Positions 51,107 to 60,092 of a DNA stretch of 64,000 nucleotides are shown in pieces. The notes under the pieces were generated by a model that had not been told where the DNA came from, did no database searches, and saw only the letters and a program-made list of their open reading frames with translations. The stretch spans positions 7,930,001 through 7,994,000 of the forward strand of contig NZ_CP109583.1 in assembly GCF_036250755.1 (NCBI RefSeq), given 5' to 3'. Positions within the stretch are counted from its first letter, which is position 1; every line of letters begins with the position of its first letter. The DNA is from Streptomyces uncialis (lineage in GTDB: Bacteria; Actinomycetota; Actinomycetes; Streptomycetales; Streptomycetaceae). Both the position numbers and the translations under genes were made by a program.

Positions 51107-52417
51107 ATGGACCTCGACACATATCCCGGCACACACCCCGGCCCGGAGTCCGCCGACGGACCCCGCCCGGACGGTACGCGGGCGACCCCCGCCGCCCCGT
51201 CCGCCCAGGCCCCGAGGCACGAGACGGTACGGGCCACCGCGCGCGCCCTGGAGACGGAGGCCGTGCACGCGGGGCGCGAAGACCTCCCCGGGCTCGGACT
51301 GCACGCGCCGCCCCTCGACCTGTCCACCACCTACCCCTCGTACGACAGCCGGGGCGAGGCCGCCCGCATCGACGCGTTCGCCGCCGACGGCGCCGAACCG
51401 GACGGCCCCCCGGTCTACGCCCGGCTCGGCAACCCCACGGTGGCCCGCTTCGAGACGGCACTCGCCCGGCTGGAGGGCACCGGCAGCGCGGTCGCGTTCG
51501 CCAGCGGCATGGCGGCCCTCACCGCGGTGCTGCTGGTACGGAGCGCGGCCGGACTCCGGCATGTCGTCGCCGTCCGGCCGCTGTACGGGTGCAGCGATCA
51601 TCTGCTCGGCGCCGGGCTGCTCGGTACCGAGGTGACCTGGGTCGACCCCGCAGGCATCGCGGACGCCATCCGCCCGGACACCGGTCTCGTCGTCGTGGAG
51701 TCCCCGGCCAACCCGACCCTCGCGGAACTGGACCTGCGCGCCGTCGCCCGCGAGTGCGGAGAGGTGCCGCTGCTCGCCGACAACACCTTCGCCACGCCCG
51801 TCCTCCAGCGGCCCGTGGAGAGCGGTGCCCGGATCGTGCTGCACAGCGCCACCAAGTACCTCGGCGGGCACGGGGACGTGCTCGGCGGTGTCGTCGCCTG
51901 CGACGAGGCCACCGCACGCGATCTGCGCCGGGTCCGCTTCGCCACCGGCGGGGTCCTGCATCCGCTGGCCGGATATCTGCTGCTGCGCGGCCTCGCGACC
52001 CTGCCGGTCCGGGTGCGGGCCGCGTCCGCGACCGCGGCGGAGCTGGCCCGGCGGCTCACCGCCGATCCCCGGGTCCGCCAGGTGCGTTACCCGCGGCTGG
52101 GCGGTGCGATGGTCGCCTTCGAGGTGGCCGGTGATCCGCACGAGGTGATCGCCGCGGTGCGGCTGATCACCCCGGCGGTCAGCCTCGGCAGCGTCGACAC
52201 CCTGATCCAGCATCCCGCGTCGATCAGCCACCGGATCGTCGCGGAGGGCGACCGCCGTTCGTCCGGGGTCTCCGAACAGCTGCTGAGGATGTCGGTGGGA
52301 CTGGAGGACGTGGACGACCTGTGGCGGGACCTGGACCAGGCGCTGGACGCGGGGCCGGGTGGTCGTACGGGCGGGGGTACGGCGGCGGGGAGTTACGACA
52401 CGTACGCCGCGCCATGA
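51107..52417 (+). CDS. Cys/Met-metabolism PLP enzyme (gamma-lyase/synthase type)
   Basis: 436 residues. Fold-type I, trans-sulfuration family: ETEAVHAGREDLPGLGLHAPPLDLSTTYP, ARLGNPTVARFETALARLEG, FASGMAALTAVLLV, the substrate-loop VESPANPTLAELDLRAV and the PLP lysine in LHSATKYLGGHGDVLGG. Related to methionine gamma-lyase/cystathionine gamma-synthase; which reaction is not decided. A 45-residue N-terminal tail and a C-terminal tail are low complexity. Start ATG 51107 (GTG 51101 is possible). Its 3' end overlaps the convergent ACT-GNAT gene by 25 bp. Confidence 0.92.
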   Translation: MDLDTYPGTHPGPESADGPRPDGTRATPAAPSAQAPRHETVRATARALETEAVHAGREDLPGLGLHAPPLDLSTTYPSYDSRGEAARIDAFAADGAEPDGPPVYARLGNPTVARFETALARLEGTGSAVAFASGMAALTAVLLVRSAAGLRHVVAVRPLYGCSDHLLGAGLLGTEVTWVDPAGIADAIRPDTGLVVVESPANPTLAELDLRAVARECGEVPLLADNTFATPVLQRPVESGARIVLHSATKYLGGHGDVLGGVVACDEATARDLRRVRFATGGVLHPLAGYLLLRGLATLPVRVRAASATAAELARRLTADPRVRQVRYPRLGGAMVAFEVAGDPHEVIAAVRLITPAVSLGSVDTLIQHPASISHRIVAEGDRRSSGVSEQLLRMSVGLEDVDDLWRDLDQALDAGPGGRTGGGTAAGSYDTYAAP

Positions 52418-54018
52418 GGTGCCGCGCCATGAGATGCCGTGCCGTGGGCCGTCGGACCGGGCGGTGCCGTGCCGTGGGCCGTCGGACCGGGCGGTGCCGT
52501 CCCGAGCCGTGACTCTTGGCGGCTCGCGGGGTCGGCGGGACTGGCGGGGCCGACGGGGCCGGTGTCCAGTCGGGCCGTGATGACGAGGGCGCCCTCGTCC
52601 CACTGGTGCTCCAGCGGCAGACCGAGCCCGCGCATCGCCGCGATCATCCCCGCGTTGGACGGCTGGGTCAGCGCGTACAGCCGCGCGCAGCCCGCCTCCG
52701 CCGCCATGTCCGCGAGCCTGCGCAGCAGTTCACCGCCGATGCCGCGGCGCTGCCACTCGTCCTCCACCAGCAGCGCGACCTCCGTCTCGTCGCCGTCCCA
52801 GAGCAGATGCCCGAGGGCGACGGTCCGTCCGGTGGCCGTCCGGGCGACGAGGGTGCGGCCGAAGTGCGGGTTCAGCAGATGGCGCAGATAGCGGTCCGCG
52901 TCCTGGACGGGGCCGTGATAGCGCGTCCGCAGGGTGCCGGACGAGCATCGGCCGTGCATGGCCGTCGCCGCGTCCACGTCCGACAGATCGGCGCGGCGCA
53001 CGGTCACGGCCTCGCCGTGCGGCAGGGGCAGGATGTCCTGGCCGCGCGGGACACGGGGGCCGAGCCGGGTGTCCAGTTCCACCAGCGCGCGGGCGCGCGC
53101 GAACTCGGTCGGGGTGAACGGCGGATACGGGCGCTCCACGACGAGGGTGCCGCCTCCCGGCGCGTGCAGCCGGATCACCGTGCCCTCCAGGGCGCCCTCG
53201 ACCGGCAGCGCGGTGCCGCCGTCCACCGGGCCGGGAGCCCCGTCGGCGGGCGCGGACCGGGTACGGACCGTGCAGCGGCCCAGGAGAGCGCGCAGCGCCG
53301 AGGGCAGTTCCCCCGCGTCCAGCGCCGTGCGGGTCGCCAACGACAGCACCCGGGTCGGCGCGTCCACCAGGTCATGGGGGTCCGCCCGTTCGATCCAGAT
53401 GTCCGTGCCGCCCGCCCCCGCCACGGCCGCCGCGACCTCGGCTGCGGTGGTCCCGCGCGGTGCGCGCAGCAGGAACTCGTCCACCGTGCTTCTCGTCAGC
53501 GGGTGGGTCTGGAGGCTCAGGATGTCCACCTCGCGGTGGGCGAGCGCCGCGCACAGGGCGGCCAGGGAGCCCGGGGCGTCCTGGACGGTCGCCCGCATCC
53601 GCCACAGCGCGGTCGCCCCGGACGGCGTGCCGGGGCCGTTCCCGGGACGTGACCCGGGGCCGGATTCCTCCGCCGACGGCGCGGAACGTACGGAGGAGTC
53701 CCCGGGGTTCCCGTTGTCCCCGGCGGGCCCGGACCGCTCGCGTGCGGCGGGCGGCCGGGCGCCGGTATCCGCGGCGGGTGGCGCGTGACCGTGACGCCGC
53801 GCCCACCAGACATGGAAGCCCGCCGTGGCCAGCAGGACGGCCGCCGAGACGAGCAGCAGCTCGGGACCGTCCGGCCCATGGCCGATCAGATGGGCCACCG
53901 TGTCCGCGGCGGCCACGGCGGTGAACAGGGCCGCCAGCTCCACCACGTCGCGGCGCCAGCGAGGGCGGACGGGGCGGCTCTGCACGGCGGGGAGGGCATC
54001 GGACATCTCTCGACTCAT
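52393..54018 (-). CDS. Membrane-linked ACT-GNAT fusion protein
   Basis: 541 residues. N-terminus: two likely membrane segments (VVELAALFTAVAAADTVAHLI; LLLVSAAVLLATAGFHVWW). Then a Pro/Gly linker, an ACT-like domain (WRMRATVQDAPGSLAALCAALAHREVDILSLQTH), and a C-terminal GNAT acetyltransferase (ATAMHGRCSSGTLRTRYHG; ALLVEDEWQRRGIGGELLRRLADM, the CoA-binding QxxGxG/A-like motif). The tail contains TAHGTAPPGP twice, from an exact 30-bp DNA repeat. The ACT domain probably senses an amino acid and controls acetylation. ATG 54018. Confidence 0.83.
   Translation of the reverse strand: MSREMSDALPAVQSRPVRPRWRRDVVELAALFTAVAAADTVAHLIGHGPDGPELLLVSAAVLLATAGFHVWWARRHGHAPPAADTGARPPAARERSGPAGDNGNPGDSSVRSAPSAEESGPGSRPGNGPGTPSGATALWRMRATVQDAPGSLAALCAALAHREVDILSLQTHPLTRSTVDEFLLRAPRGTTAAEVAAAVAGAGGTDIWIERADPHDLVDAPTRVLSLATRTALDAGELPSALRALLGRCTVRTRSAPADGAPGPVDGGTALPVEGALEGTVIRLHAPGGGTLVVERPYPPFTPTEFARARALVELDTRLGPRVPRGQDILPLPHGEAVTVRRADLSDVDAATAMHGRCSSGTLRTRYHGPVQDADRYLRHLLNPHFGRTLVARTATGRTVALGHLLWDGDETEVALLVEDEWQRRGIGGELLRRLADMAAEAGCARLYALTQPSNAGMIAAMRGLGLPLEHQWDEGALVITARLDTGPVGPASPADPASRQESRLGTAPPGPTAHGTAPPGPTAHGTASHGAAPHGAAYVS
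52441..52500. repeat. Exact 30-bp tandem repeat at the gene end
   Basis: 52441-52470 and 52471-52500 are identical. In the minus-strand ACT-GNAT gene they encode two copies of a Pro/Gly/His/Ala decapeptide. Confidence 0.95.
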
Positions 54019-54100
54019 GCGGTCACTCTCGGCGGGCGGTGTTGCGTGATCGCCAACGCTTTGTGTCCGATGGGTAAAAGCTGCTTCTGTCCGGAATGCC

Positions 54101-56785
54101 TCAGGTGGTGGCTGCCGAAGCGTCCTCCTCGGTGAGCAGGGTGTGCAGGCGACGGGCCTGGGTCAGCAGCCGTGAGCCGCCCCGGCGCGCCGCCAGCTCC
54201 CCGAGGTGCGGGAGCTCCCCGCGCCCCCCGGCGCGCTCCACGCACTCCGCCGCCACCGCGAGCAGGTCCCCGACCCCGCGCGCCGCCGCCGTCCCGGCCG
54301 CCGGGCCCGCCAGCAGCGCGGGCAGCGCCGCCCGCAGCAGCCCCCACACCGTGCCGCAGGCACCCGTCGCCGCCGCCGTGCGCACACACTCGACCACCCG
54401 CACCGGCTTGACCGCCCCCATGGCCATCAGCCGCCCCAGCAGCTCCCCCAGCCGGTCCGTGTCGAGCTGCCCCGACGCCGCGAGCACCAGCAGCGCGTCG
54501 ACCGCCGCGACCCGCTCCTCGGCGCGCCGGGCTCCCGCCCCGTACGCGACGGACAGCAGCAACGCGTCCCCCACCGGGCCGGGCGACTCGGCGAGCAGCG
54601 GCAGATACCCCACCTCAAGGGGGATGTCGTCCACCGCGCCCGCCGAGACCACCGCCAGCAGCCGGGCCGCGACCGTCTCCCGCTCCCCGGGCAGGATCGC
54701 CAGCCAGTGCGGGTACGCGGGAAAGCCCCAGTGGTAGCACTGCTGCCCTCGCTCGGTGGGGTCCACCGGCGCGCCCAACGGGCGGAAGAACGGCGGCAGT
54801 TCCCTGCTCCGGAGCTCCGGTACCCCGCCGGTCCGCACGAGCAGCCGGGACTCCGTCCCGACGATCTCGGCCGCCGGTGCCGCCGGAGCGGGCGCGGTCA
54901 GCAGGGCCGCCAGCCGGTCGCCCTCCGGCGTGCCCAGCGCGGTGGCCGCCGCGGCGACACCGACCGAGGCGTCCGGGTCCGCCGGCACGTCGTGCCGCAC
55001 CCTGCGCAGCGCCTGTGCGAAGTCCGCCTCCGCCACCGGCGCGCCCAGCCGCCGGTACTCGCCGAGCCGCGCCACCAGTTCCCCGGCCTCCAGCAGCCCG
55101 GACGCCCAGGTCGGGGTCGACAGCAGGAACGGCAACGGCTCGGTCCGCAGCCGGTAGGCGGTCTCGTACAGCCGGGCCCGCCAGGGCCGCTCCAGCTTGG
55201 CGTGCACACAGTCCGAACGCGTGGAGCCGTCCTTGCGGAGCGCCTTGTGCAGCGTGGACGGCTTCACCCCGTCGAACAGCGAGGCGAGCACGACCTCGAC
55301 GCCGTACGGCCGGGCGCGGAAGTTGGTGTCCGCCGATGCGCGGGGACCGTCCTCGGGGTACCACCAACGCCCGGCCACCACCGGCCGCAGCGCCTCGACC
55401 AGCGCCTCGTGGTCCCGGTACGTGTGACGCACCAGGCCGTCGAGGACCCGCTCGAAGACCGCGACGTCCTCCGTCCGGGCCGCCAGCAGCGCGCCGACCT
55501 CCTCCGCCAGCTCCTCCACGGTCTCCGGCGCCGGGTCCACCCGCCGCGCGAGCGGTACCGGCGGCAGGATCTCCTCGTACACCTCGGGTGTGCCCGCTTC
55601 GAGTGCCTCCGGTACGACTCCCAGGGCCGCCGCCGCACGGGGCCGCAGAGCCCCGCTCAGCAGCTCGGCCGACGCCAGCATCTCGTCGCGTGCCCCCTGG
55701 TCCGCCCGGCCCGCCCACCGCTCCACCAGCTTGACGGCGCGCTCCTGGAGATCGGTGTCCGGATGGCCGAACCCCTCGGCGACGGCGGGCAGCAGGGCCG
55801 ACGCCTCCGAAGGGCTCGCCCGCAGGACCTTGCCGAGCAGGACGAGCTGCGCGCGGACCAGCTTCTTCTCCGGCCGGAACAGCACGCCCCGGGACATCTC
55901 CGCGAGCTGCCGTGCCGTCAGCTCGCCGTCCAGGGCGAGCGCGGTCAGGACCGACTGGGCGTGAAAGGCGATCGCGACGGCCGCGTCGGTGGCCAGCGCC
56001 ATCCAGTCGCCCGTGCGCTCCCGCTCCTCCTCCCGGGTGGGGGAGAGTGCCTTGAACAGCGTCAGGAACGCCCGCTGGTCGACGGTGGAACCGCCGCGCA
56101 GCAGCCGCGCCACACAGCCGTCGATCATCGTCCTGCGATCGAGGAGGCCCTGCTCGGTGAGCTGCGCCAGGGCCGGTATCCAGCCCTGGGCGTCGTCCTG
56201 ACCGTAGGTCCACTCCAGCCGCCAGCCGATGTCGTCCAGCTCGAACAGGGCGTTCACCAGTGGCACCAGATGGGCGTCCCGGCCCAGCCGCTCCGCGAGC
56301 AGGGGGCCCGAGAGCTGCCAGGTGGTGGTGGACGAGTTGAGCCAGCCGCGGACATAGCTGTCGGTGGTGGGCACCGCGCATCCGGACAGCCGCACCAGTC
56401 CGGACATCAGCGCGAAGGGGACGCCGGCCGACTCCGGCCGGTCCGCCAGCCGGGCCGCGACATCCGCCTGCCACTGCCGGTCACGGTACGCCAGCAGGTT
56501 CAGCAGCACCGGGGGCACGGCGGGGGCCCAGGCCATCTCGGACCCGGAGATCCACGCCGCGGCCGCCGCCGCGCCGGAGTGACAGGCGGCGCCCGCGGCG
56601 TGCAGGGCCGGACGGATCTGCCGCGCCCTGTTGGACCAGAGCTCCTTGCGCAGCTCGATGCGCAGCGCCTTCAGCTCCGGCACCGCCGCGCGGCGCTCCT
56701 CGGTCGTCATGTCCGTGACCAGCTCGATCACCGCCGAGACCTTGCCCTCGCGGACCGCGGCCATGAGTGTGTCGGTCGTCGTCAT
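54101..56785 (-). CDS. DUF6493-like helical-repeat protein, partner of SWIM protein
   Basis: 894 residues. Predicted mostly alpha-helical with HEAT-like periodicity (ELKALRIELRKELWSNRARQIRPALHAAGAACHSG; LVLLGKVLRASPSEASALLPAV; DLQERAVKLVERWAGRAD; VEALRPVVAGRWWYPEDGP). A conserved-looking CYHWGFPAYPHWLAILPGERE lies in the C-terminal third. I believe this is DUF6493. No enzyme motif is seen. ATG 56785 overlaps the SWIM gene stop as ATGA, so both are translationally coupled, and homologous pairs occur in many actinomycetes. Possible protein-scaffold or DNA-associated role, unproven. Confidence 0.78.
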   Translation of the reverse strand: MTTTDTLMAAVREGKVSAVIELVTDMTTEERRAAVPELKALRIELRKELWSNRARQIRPALHAAGAACHSGAAAAAAWISGSEMAWAPAVPPVLLNLLAYRDRQWQADVAARLADRPESAGVPFALMSGLVRLSGCAVPTTDSYVRGWLNSSTTTWQLSGPLLAERLGRDAHLVPLVNALFELDDIGWRLEWTYGQDDAQGWIPALAQLTEQGLLDRRTMIDGCVARLLRGGSTVDQRAFLTLFKALSPTREEERERTGDWMALATDAAVAIAFHAQSVLTALALDGELTARQLAEMSRGVLFRPEKKLVRAQLVLLGKVLRASPSEASALLPAVAEGFGHPDTDLQERAVKLVERWAGRADQGARDEMLASAELLSGALRPRAAAALGVVPEALEAGTPEVYEEILPPVPLARRVDPAPETVEELAEEVGALLAARTEDVAVFERVLDGLVRHTYRDHEALVEALRPVVAGRWWYPEDGPRASADTNFRARPYGVEVVLASLFDGVKPSTLHKALRKDGSTRSDCVHAKLERPWRARLYETAYRLRTEPLPFLLSTPTWASGLLEAGELVARLGEYRRLGAPVAEADFAQALRRVRHDVPADPDASVGVAAAATALGTPEGDRLAALLTAPAPAAPAAEIVGTESRLLVRTGGVPELRSRELPPFFRPLGAPVDPTERGQQCYHWGFPAYPHWLAILPGERETVAARLLAVVSAGAVDDIPLEVGYLPLLAESPGPVGDALLLSVAYGAGARRAEERVAAVDALLVLAASGQLDTDRLGELLGRLMAMGAVKPVRVVECVRTAAATGACGTVWGLLRAALPALLAGPAAGTAAARGVGDLLAVAAECVERAGGRGELPHLGELAARRGGSRLLTQARRLHTLLTEEDASAATT

Positions 56786-58281
56786 CGTGCGCCCCCGTCG
56801 ATCCGTGCCGTCGTGCCCTCGCCCTGCCGCGCGCCGGGACGGCCCGCGTCCGCCTCGCCCGCCCCGCCCGGAACGCCGTTCGAAGCGCCGTTCGGAACGC
56901 CGCCCTCCGCCGCGCCGCCGGTCGCGCCCCTGCGGGCCATCCGTACCGCCAGCGCGTGTTTGCACGGGCCCCGGCCGCCGCGGTACTCCGCCCACCACCG
57001 GCAGGTGCAGCTCAGCCGGCCCGCGTCCTCCCGCACCCGGTGCACATGGCCGTCCTCCGCGGTGACCGTGCCCAGCGCGCCCGCCAGGGTGACCGCTCCG
57101 GCGTCCAGCAGCGCCAGCGCGGAGCGCAGCCGCGGGTTGTGCCGCTCGACCCGCGCCGCGTCGTAGGGCAGTTCGCGGTGGAAGTACGCGGCCTCCGCCG
57201 TGTCGTACCCCACCCGGCCCGAGGTGCCGAGACGGACCAGGGCCGCCTTCACCCGCTCCCGGGACAGCCCGGAGGAGGCCGCCAGATCGGCGATGTCGAT
57301 CGTGGGCTCCCAGGCGAGCAGGACCGAGACCAGCTCGGCGTCCTCGGCGGCCTCGTCCGTGGCCAGCGCCTCCAGGACCCCGCCCTCGCCGGAGAATCCG
57401 CGCGACGCCATCGGCGACAGCGTGAGGGTGAGCCGCATCCCGGGCAGCACGACCTCCCACGCGGCGGCGGCCGAGGCCTCCGTGCCCGCCGGGGGACCGT
57501 AGACCCGCAGGGCCGTGGCGTACCGCAGCACCCGCTGGAGGGCGGCCAGGCGCTCGGGGCCGGGCAGGCACACCGCGCCCGGCACCGGGCGGGTCGTCTG
57601 CCGCAGCCCCCGGCCCGCGGGCACCACCCACAGCGCGCCCTGGGACGGCCCGCGCCCGCCGCTCCTGGGCAGCGCCCGCAGGAACCGGACGGCCTCCGCC
57701 GCGGGCAGCTCGGCCCGCAGATCGAAGCCGGCGGCCACCACCTGGGCCTCCGCGAACCCGCGCAGCCAGCGGTCCGGCAGCGGCACCTTCTTCTCCACCA
57801 CCGGTCCGCCGAGGGTCGTCACCGCCATCTCGTCGGGACCGACCCGCAGATGCAGCGGATCGTCCGACCCGATCCGCGACAGCGCCTCCCGCAGCGGGTT
57901 GTTCACATCGACGTTCGTCGTGCCGTGGCCGATCCGGTCCCCGTCCAGCCCGGCCGCCAGGACGTCCAGCCGCGCGTACACCCCGCCGCAGCCCGAGAAC
58001 GACTCGAATCTGAGCCGGTCGCCGTTGCCCGTCACCACCGGGTCCAGCGACGCCCTCAGCTGCGGCTGGTAGTACCGGGCCGCCGCCACGTCGGCCACCG
58101 CGAGCAGCCCCGCGGAGGCGATCCGGGGCGAGGTCAGGAACCCGGCGAAGAAGCGGGGATGGTCCTCACGGCCATGGGGTGTGCTGCCCTGGGAGGTCTC
58201 CAGGCCGAGGCGCCGGCCGTCGGCCGCCGACTCCAGCGAGGAAGGGCGTGCGTAGGCCAGGGCATGCAGTGATCGCGTCAT
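56782..58281 (-). CDS. SWIM zinc-finger protein
   Basis: 499 residues. The C-terminal zinc finger is CTCRWWAEYRGGRGPCKH near residues 440-457 (CxCx12-13CxH), preceded by AEDGHVHRVREDAGRLS. The central region contains winged-helix-like segments (DIADLAASSGLSRERVKAALVRLGTSGRVGYDTAEAAYFHREL). SWIM domains bind DNA or proteins and occur in MuDR transposases and in bacterial AAA/VWA gene clusters. ATG 58281 gives MTRSLHALAYARPSSLESA. The downstream DUF6493-like gene is coupled. No MoxR ATPase or VWA gene is nearby. Confidence 0.88.
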   Translation of the reverse strand: MTRSLHALAYARPSSLESAADGRRLGLETSQGSTPHGREDHPRFFAGFLTSPRIASAGLLAVADVAAARYYQPQLRASLDPVVTGNGDRLRFESFSGCGGVYARLDVLAAGLDGDRIGHGTTNVDVNNPLREALSRIGSDDPLHLRVGPDEMAVTTLGGPVVEKKVPLPDRWLRGFAEAQVVAAGFDLRAELPAAEAVRFLRALPRSGGRGPSQGALWVVPAGRGLRQTTRPVPGAVCLPGPERLAALQRVLRYATALRVYGPPAGTEASAAAAWEVVLPGMRLTLTLSPMASRGFSGEGGVLEALATDEAAEDAELVSVLLAWEPTIDIADLAASSGLSRERVKAALVRLGTSGRVGYDTAEAAYFHRELPYDAARVERHNPRLRSALALLDAGAVTLAGALGTVTAEDGHVHRVREDAGRLSCTCRWWAEYRGGRGPCKHALAVRMARRGATGGAAEGGVPNGASNGVPGGAGEADAGRPGARQGEGTTARIDGGAR

Positions 58282-58536
58282 GGGAAAACCGTAGACTCCA
58301 CCACTGACAAGGCCGTTGAGCTGCGAGAACCCACGAATCCGAGGCGGGCCGGGCAAGTTCGGCGGGGACGAGGGTGCTTCACCCCGCCCGCCTTCGTCCC
58401 CTTCCGCCCGCCGCCGCCCCGCCCCCGCTTTCGCCCGTCCCGCTCGCCGCAGTCCCGCCCTCGGCCGCCCCGCCTTCGTCCCGCCCCGTTCGCCCCGGCC
58501 CCGTCCTCGCCCGTCCCGCCTGGACGCCGCGCACCC

Positions 58537-60045
58537 TCAACCGTCCCGCGTGACAGCCGCGGCCAGCCCCCGCACCCCCGTCACGATCCGCGCCGGCGTC
58601 AGATGCGCGTAACCGAACACCAGCCGCACCGGCCCGCCGTCCCCGGCCGCCGCCCGCGTCCCGGCGGACCCGTACACCGACAGCGGTCGCACCACGATGC
58701 CCGCCTCCCCCGCCCGGGCCAGCAGCCGCGCCTCGGGGCCGTAGCGGCGGGGCAGCGCGGCGATCACATGCAGACCGGCGGAGATCCCGGTCACCCGCGC
58801 GCCCGGGAAGCACTCCGTCAGCGCCGCGACGAGGGTGTCCCGGCGCTCCCGGTAGGCCCGCCCGCAGCGCCGCAACTGGCGCTCGTACGCGCCGCTCTCC
58901 ACGAACCGCGCCAGGGCCTCCTGGTCCAGCGACGGATTGCCCAGGTCCATGGTCCTCTTGCGCTCGACGAGTTCGTCCGCCAGCCGCGCGGGAGGCAGCA
59001 GCCAGCCGATGCGCAGCCCGGGCGCCAGGGACTTGCTCACCGACCCGGTGTACGCGACACGCTCCGGGTCGAGCCCCTGGAGCGCGCCCACGGGGGAGCG
59101 GTCGTAGCGGAAGTCACCGTCGTAGTCGTCCTCCACCAGCAGACCGTCCACGGCCCGCGCCCAGTCCAGCAGCCGCGCCCGGCGCCGCGCCGAGTACGCG
59201 ATGCCCAGCGGGAACTGGTGGGCGGGCGTTGTCACCGCGCACCGCACCCCCGAGTCCGTCAGCGGCCCCGGCGCCAGCCCCTCCTCGTCCAGGGGCAGCG
59301 GTACGCTCCGCACCCCCGCCGACGCGAACAACGCCCCCTGCTCCGGGCTGCCCGGGTCCTCGACGCCCACCGCGCGCTCCCCGCGCGCGTGCAGCACGAA
59401 CCCCAGCAGGGTCACCGCCTGCGTCACCCCGGAGCACACCAGCAGCCGCTCCGGGTCGGCCACCACCCCGCGCCGCCGTGTCAGCAACTCCGCGAGAGCC
59501 GTGCGCAGCCGGGGCGTGCCCCGGGGGTCCGGGTAGCCGAGCGTGTCGTGCGGCAGGTCCGCCAGCGCGCCCCGGTACGCGGACGCCCATCCCGCGCGCG
59601 GGAACATCGACAGATCAGGCGAACCGGGCGAGAAGTCGACGGTGGCCCCGCGCCGCCGGGGCGCCCTGTCACGCGCGCGGGGCCGCCCCGCCCGCGCCGC
59701 GCCGCCCACCCAGGTACCCGCGCCCCGGCCGCTGCGGAGATAGCCCTCCGCGGTCAGCTGCTCGTACGCCTCCGTGACCAGCCCGCGTGAGACCCCGAGG
59801 TCGGCGGCCAGGTCCCGGGTCGACGGGAGCCTGGTCCCCGGGGCCAGCAGCCCTTCGCGCACCGCCTCACGCAGGGCCGACCCGAGCGCCCGGCCCCGCC
59901 CGCGCGCGGGCGCCGCCACCGCGGGCCGCAACAGCTCCCACACGGGAGCGCCGGGCCCGGCGCTCCCGGGCGCGTCCCGCGCGTGGACGCCGGACGTGCC
60001 GGGCCCCGCCGGGCCGTCGCTGGAAGTGGTCCCCGATACCGTCAT
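58537..60045 (-). CDS. MocR/PdxR-family regulator (GntR-aminotransferase fusion)
   Basis: 502 residues. N-terminal GntR winged helix (GSALREAVREGLLAPGTRLPSTRDLAADLGVSRGLVTEAYEQL), then a fold-type I aminotransferase domain with the PLP lysine in YTGSVSKSLAPGLRIG and the phosphate-binding SGVTQAVTLLG. Such proteins sense PLP or PLP adducts and control vitamin B6, GABA or transport genes. Divergent from the EamA transporter at 60093; GTGGNCC boxes lie between them. The C-terminus is Pro/Gly/Arg-rich. ATG 60045. Confidence 0.93.
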   Translation of the reverse strand: MTVSGTTSSDGPAGPGTSGVHARDAPGSAGPGAPVWELLRPAVAAPARGRGRALGSALREAVREGLLAPGTRLPSTRDLAADLGVSRGLVTEAYEQLTAEGYLRSGRGAGTWVGGAARAGRPRARDRAPRRRGATVDFSPGSPDLSMFPRAGWASAYRGALADLPHDTLGYPDPRGTPRLRTALAELLTRRRGVVADPERLLVCSGVTQAVTLLGFVLHARGERAVGVEDPGSPEQGALFASAGVRSVPLPLDEEGLAPGPLTDSGVRCAVTTPAHQFPLGIAYSARRRARLLDWARAVDGLLVEDDYDGDFRYDRSPVGALQGLDPERVAYTGSVSKSLAPGLRIGWLLPPARLADELVERKRTMDLGNPSLDQEALARFVESGAYERQLRRCGRAYRERRDTLVAALTECFPGARVTGISAGLHVIAALPRRYGPEARLLARAGEAGIVVRPLSVYGSAGTRAAAGDGGPVRLVFGYAHLTPARIVTGVRGLAAAVTRDG

Positions 60046-60070
60046 GGAAGTGGACCTTAAACGGGTCCAC
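60026..60070. promoter_or_regulatory. Putative MocR operator: three GTGGNCC boxes
   Basis: GTGGTCC (60026-60032) and GTGGACC (60050-60056) are direct repeats 24 bp apart, both preceded by TGGAA. GGTCCAC (60064-60070) is the inverse of the second box, making the dyad GTGGACC-N7-GGTCCAC. The first box lies inside the start of the mocR gene; the others are between it and the EamA gene. MocR proteins usually bind direct repeats near their own promoter. Confidence 0.6.
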
Positions 60071-60092
60071 GCGCGTACCTAGCGTCAGCGGC

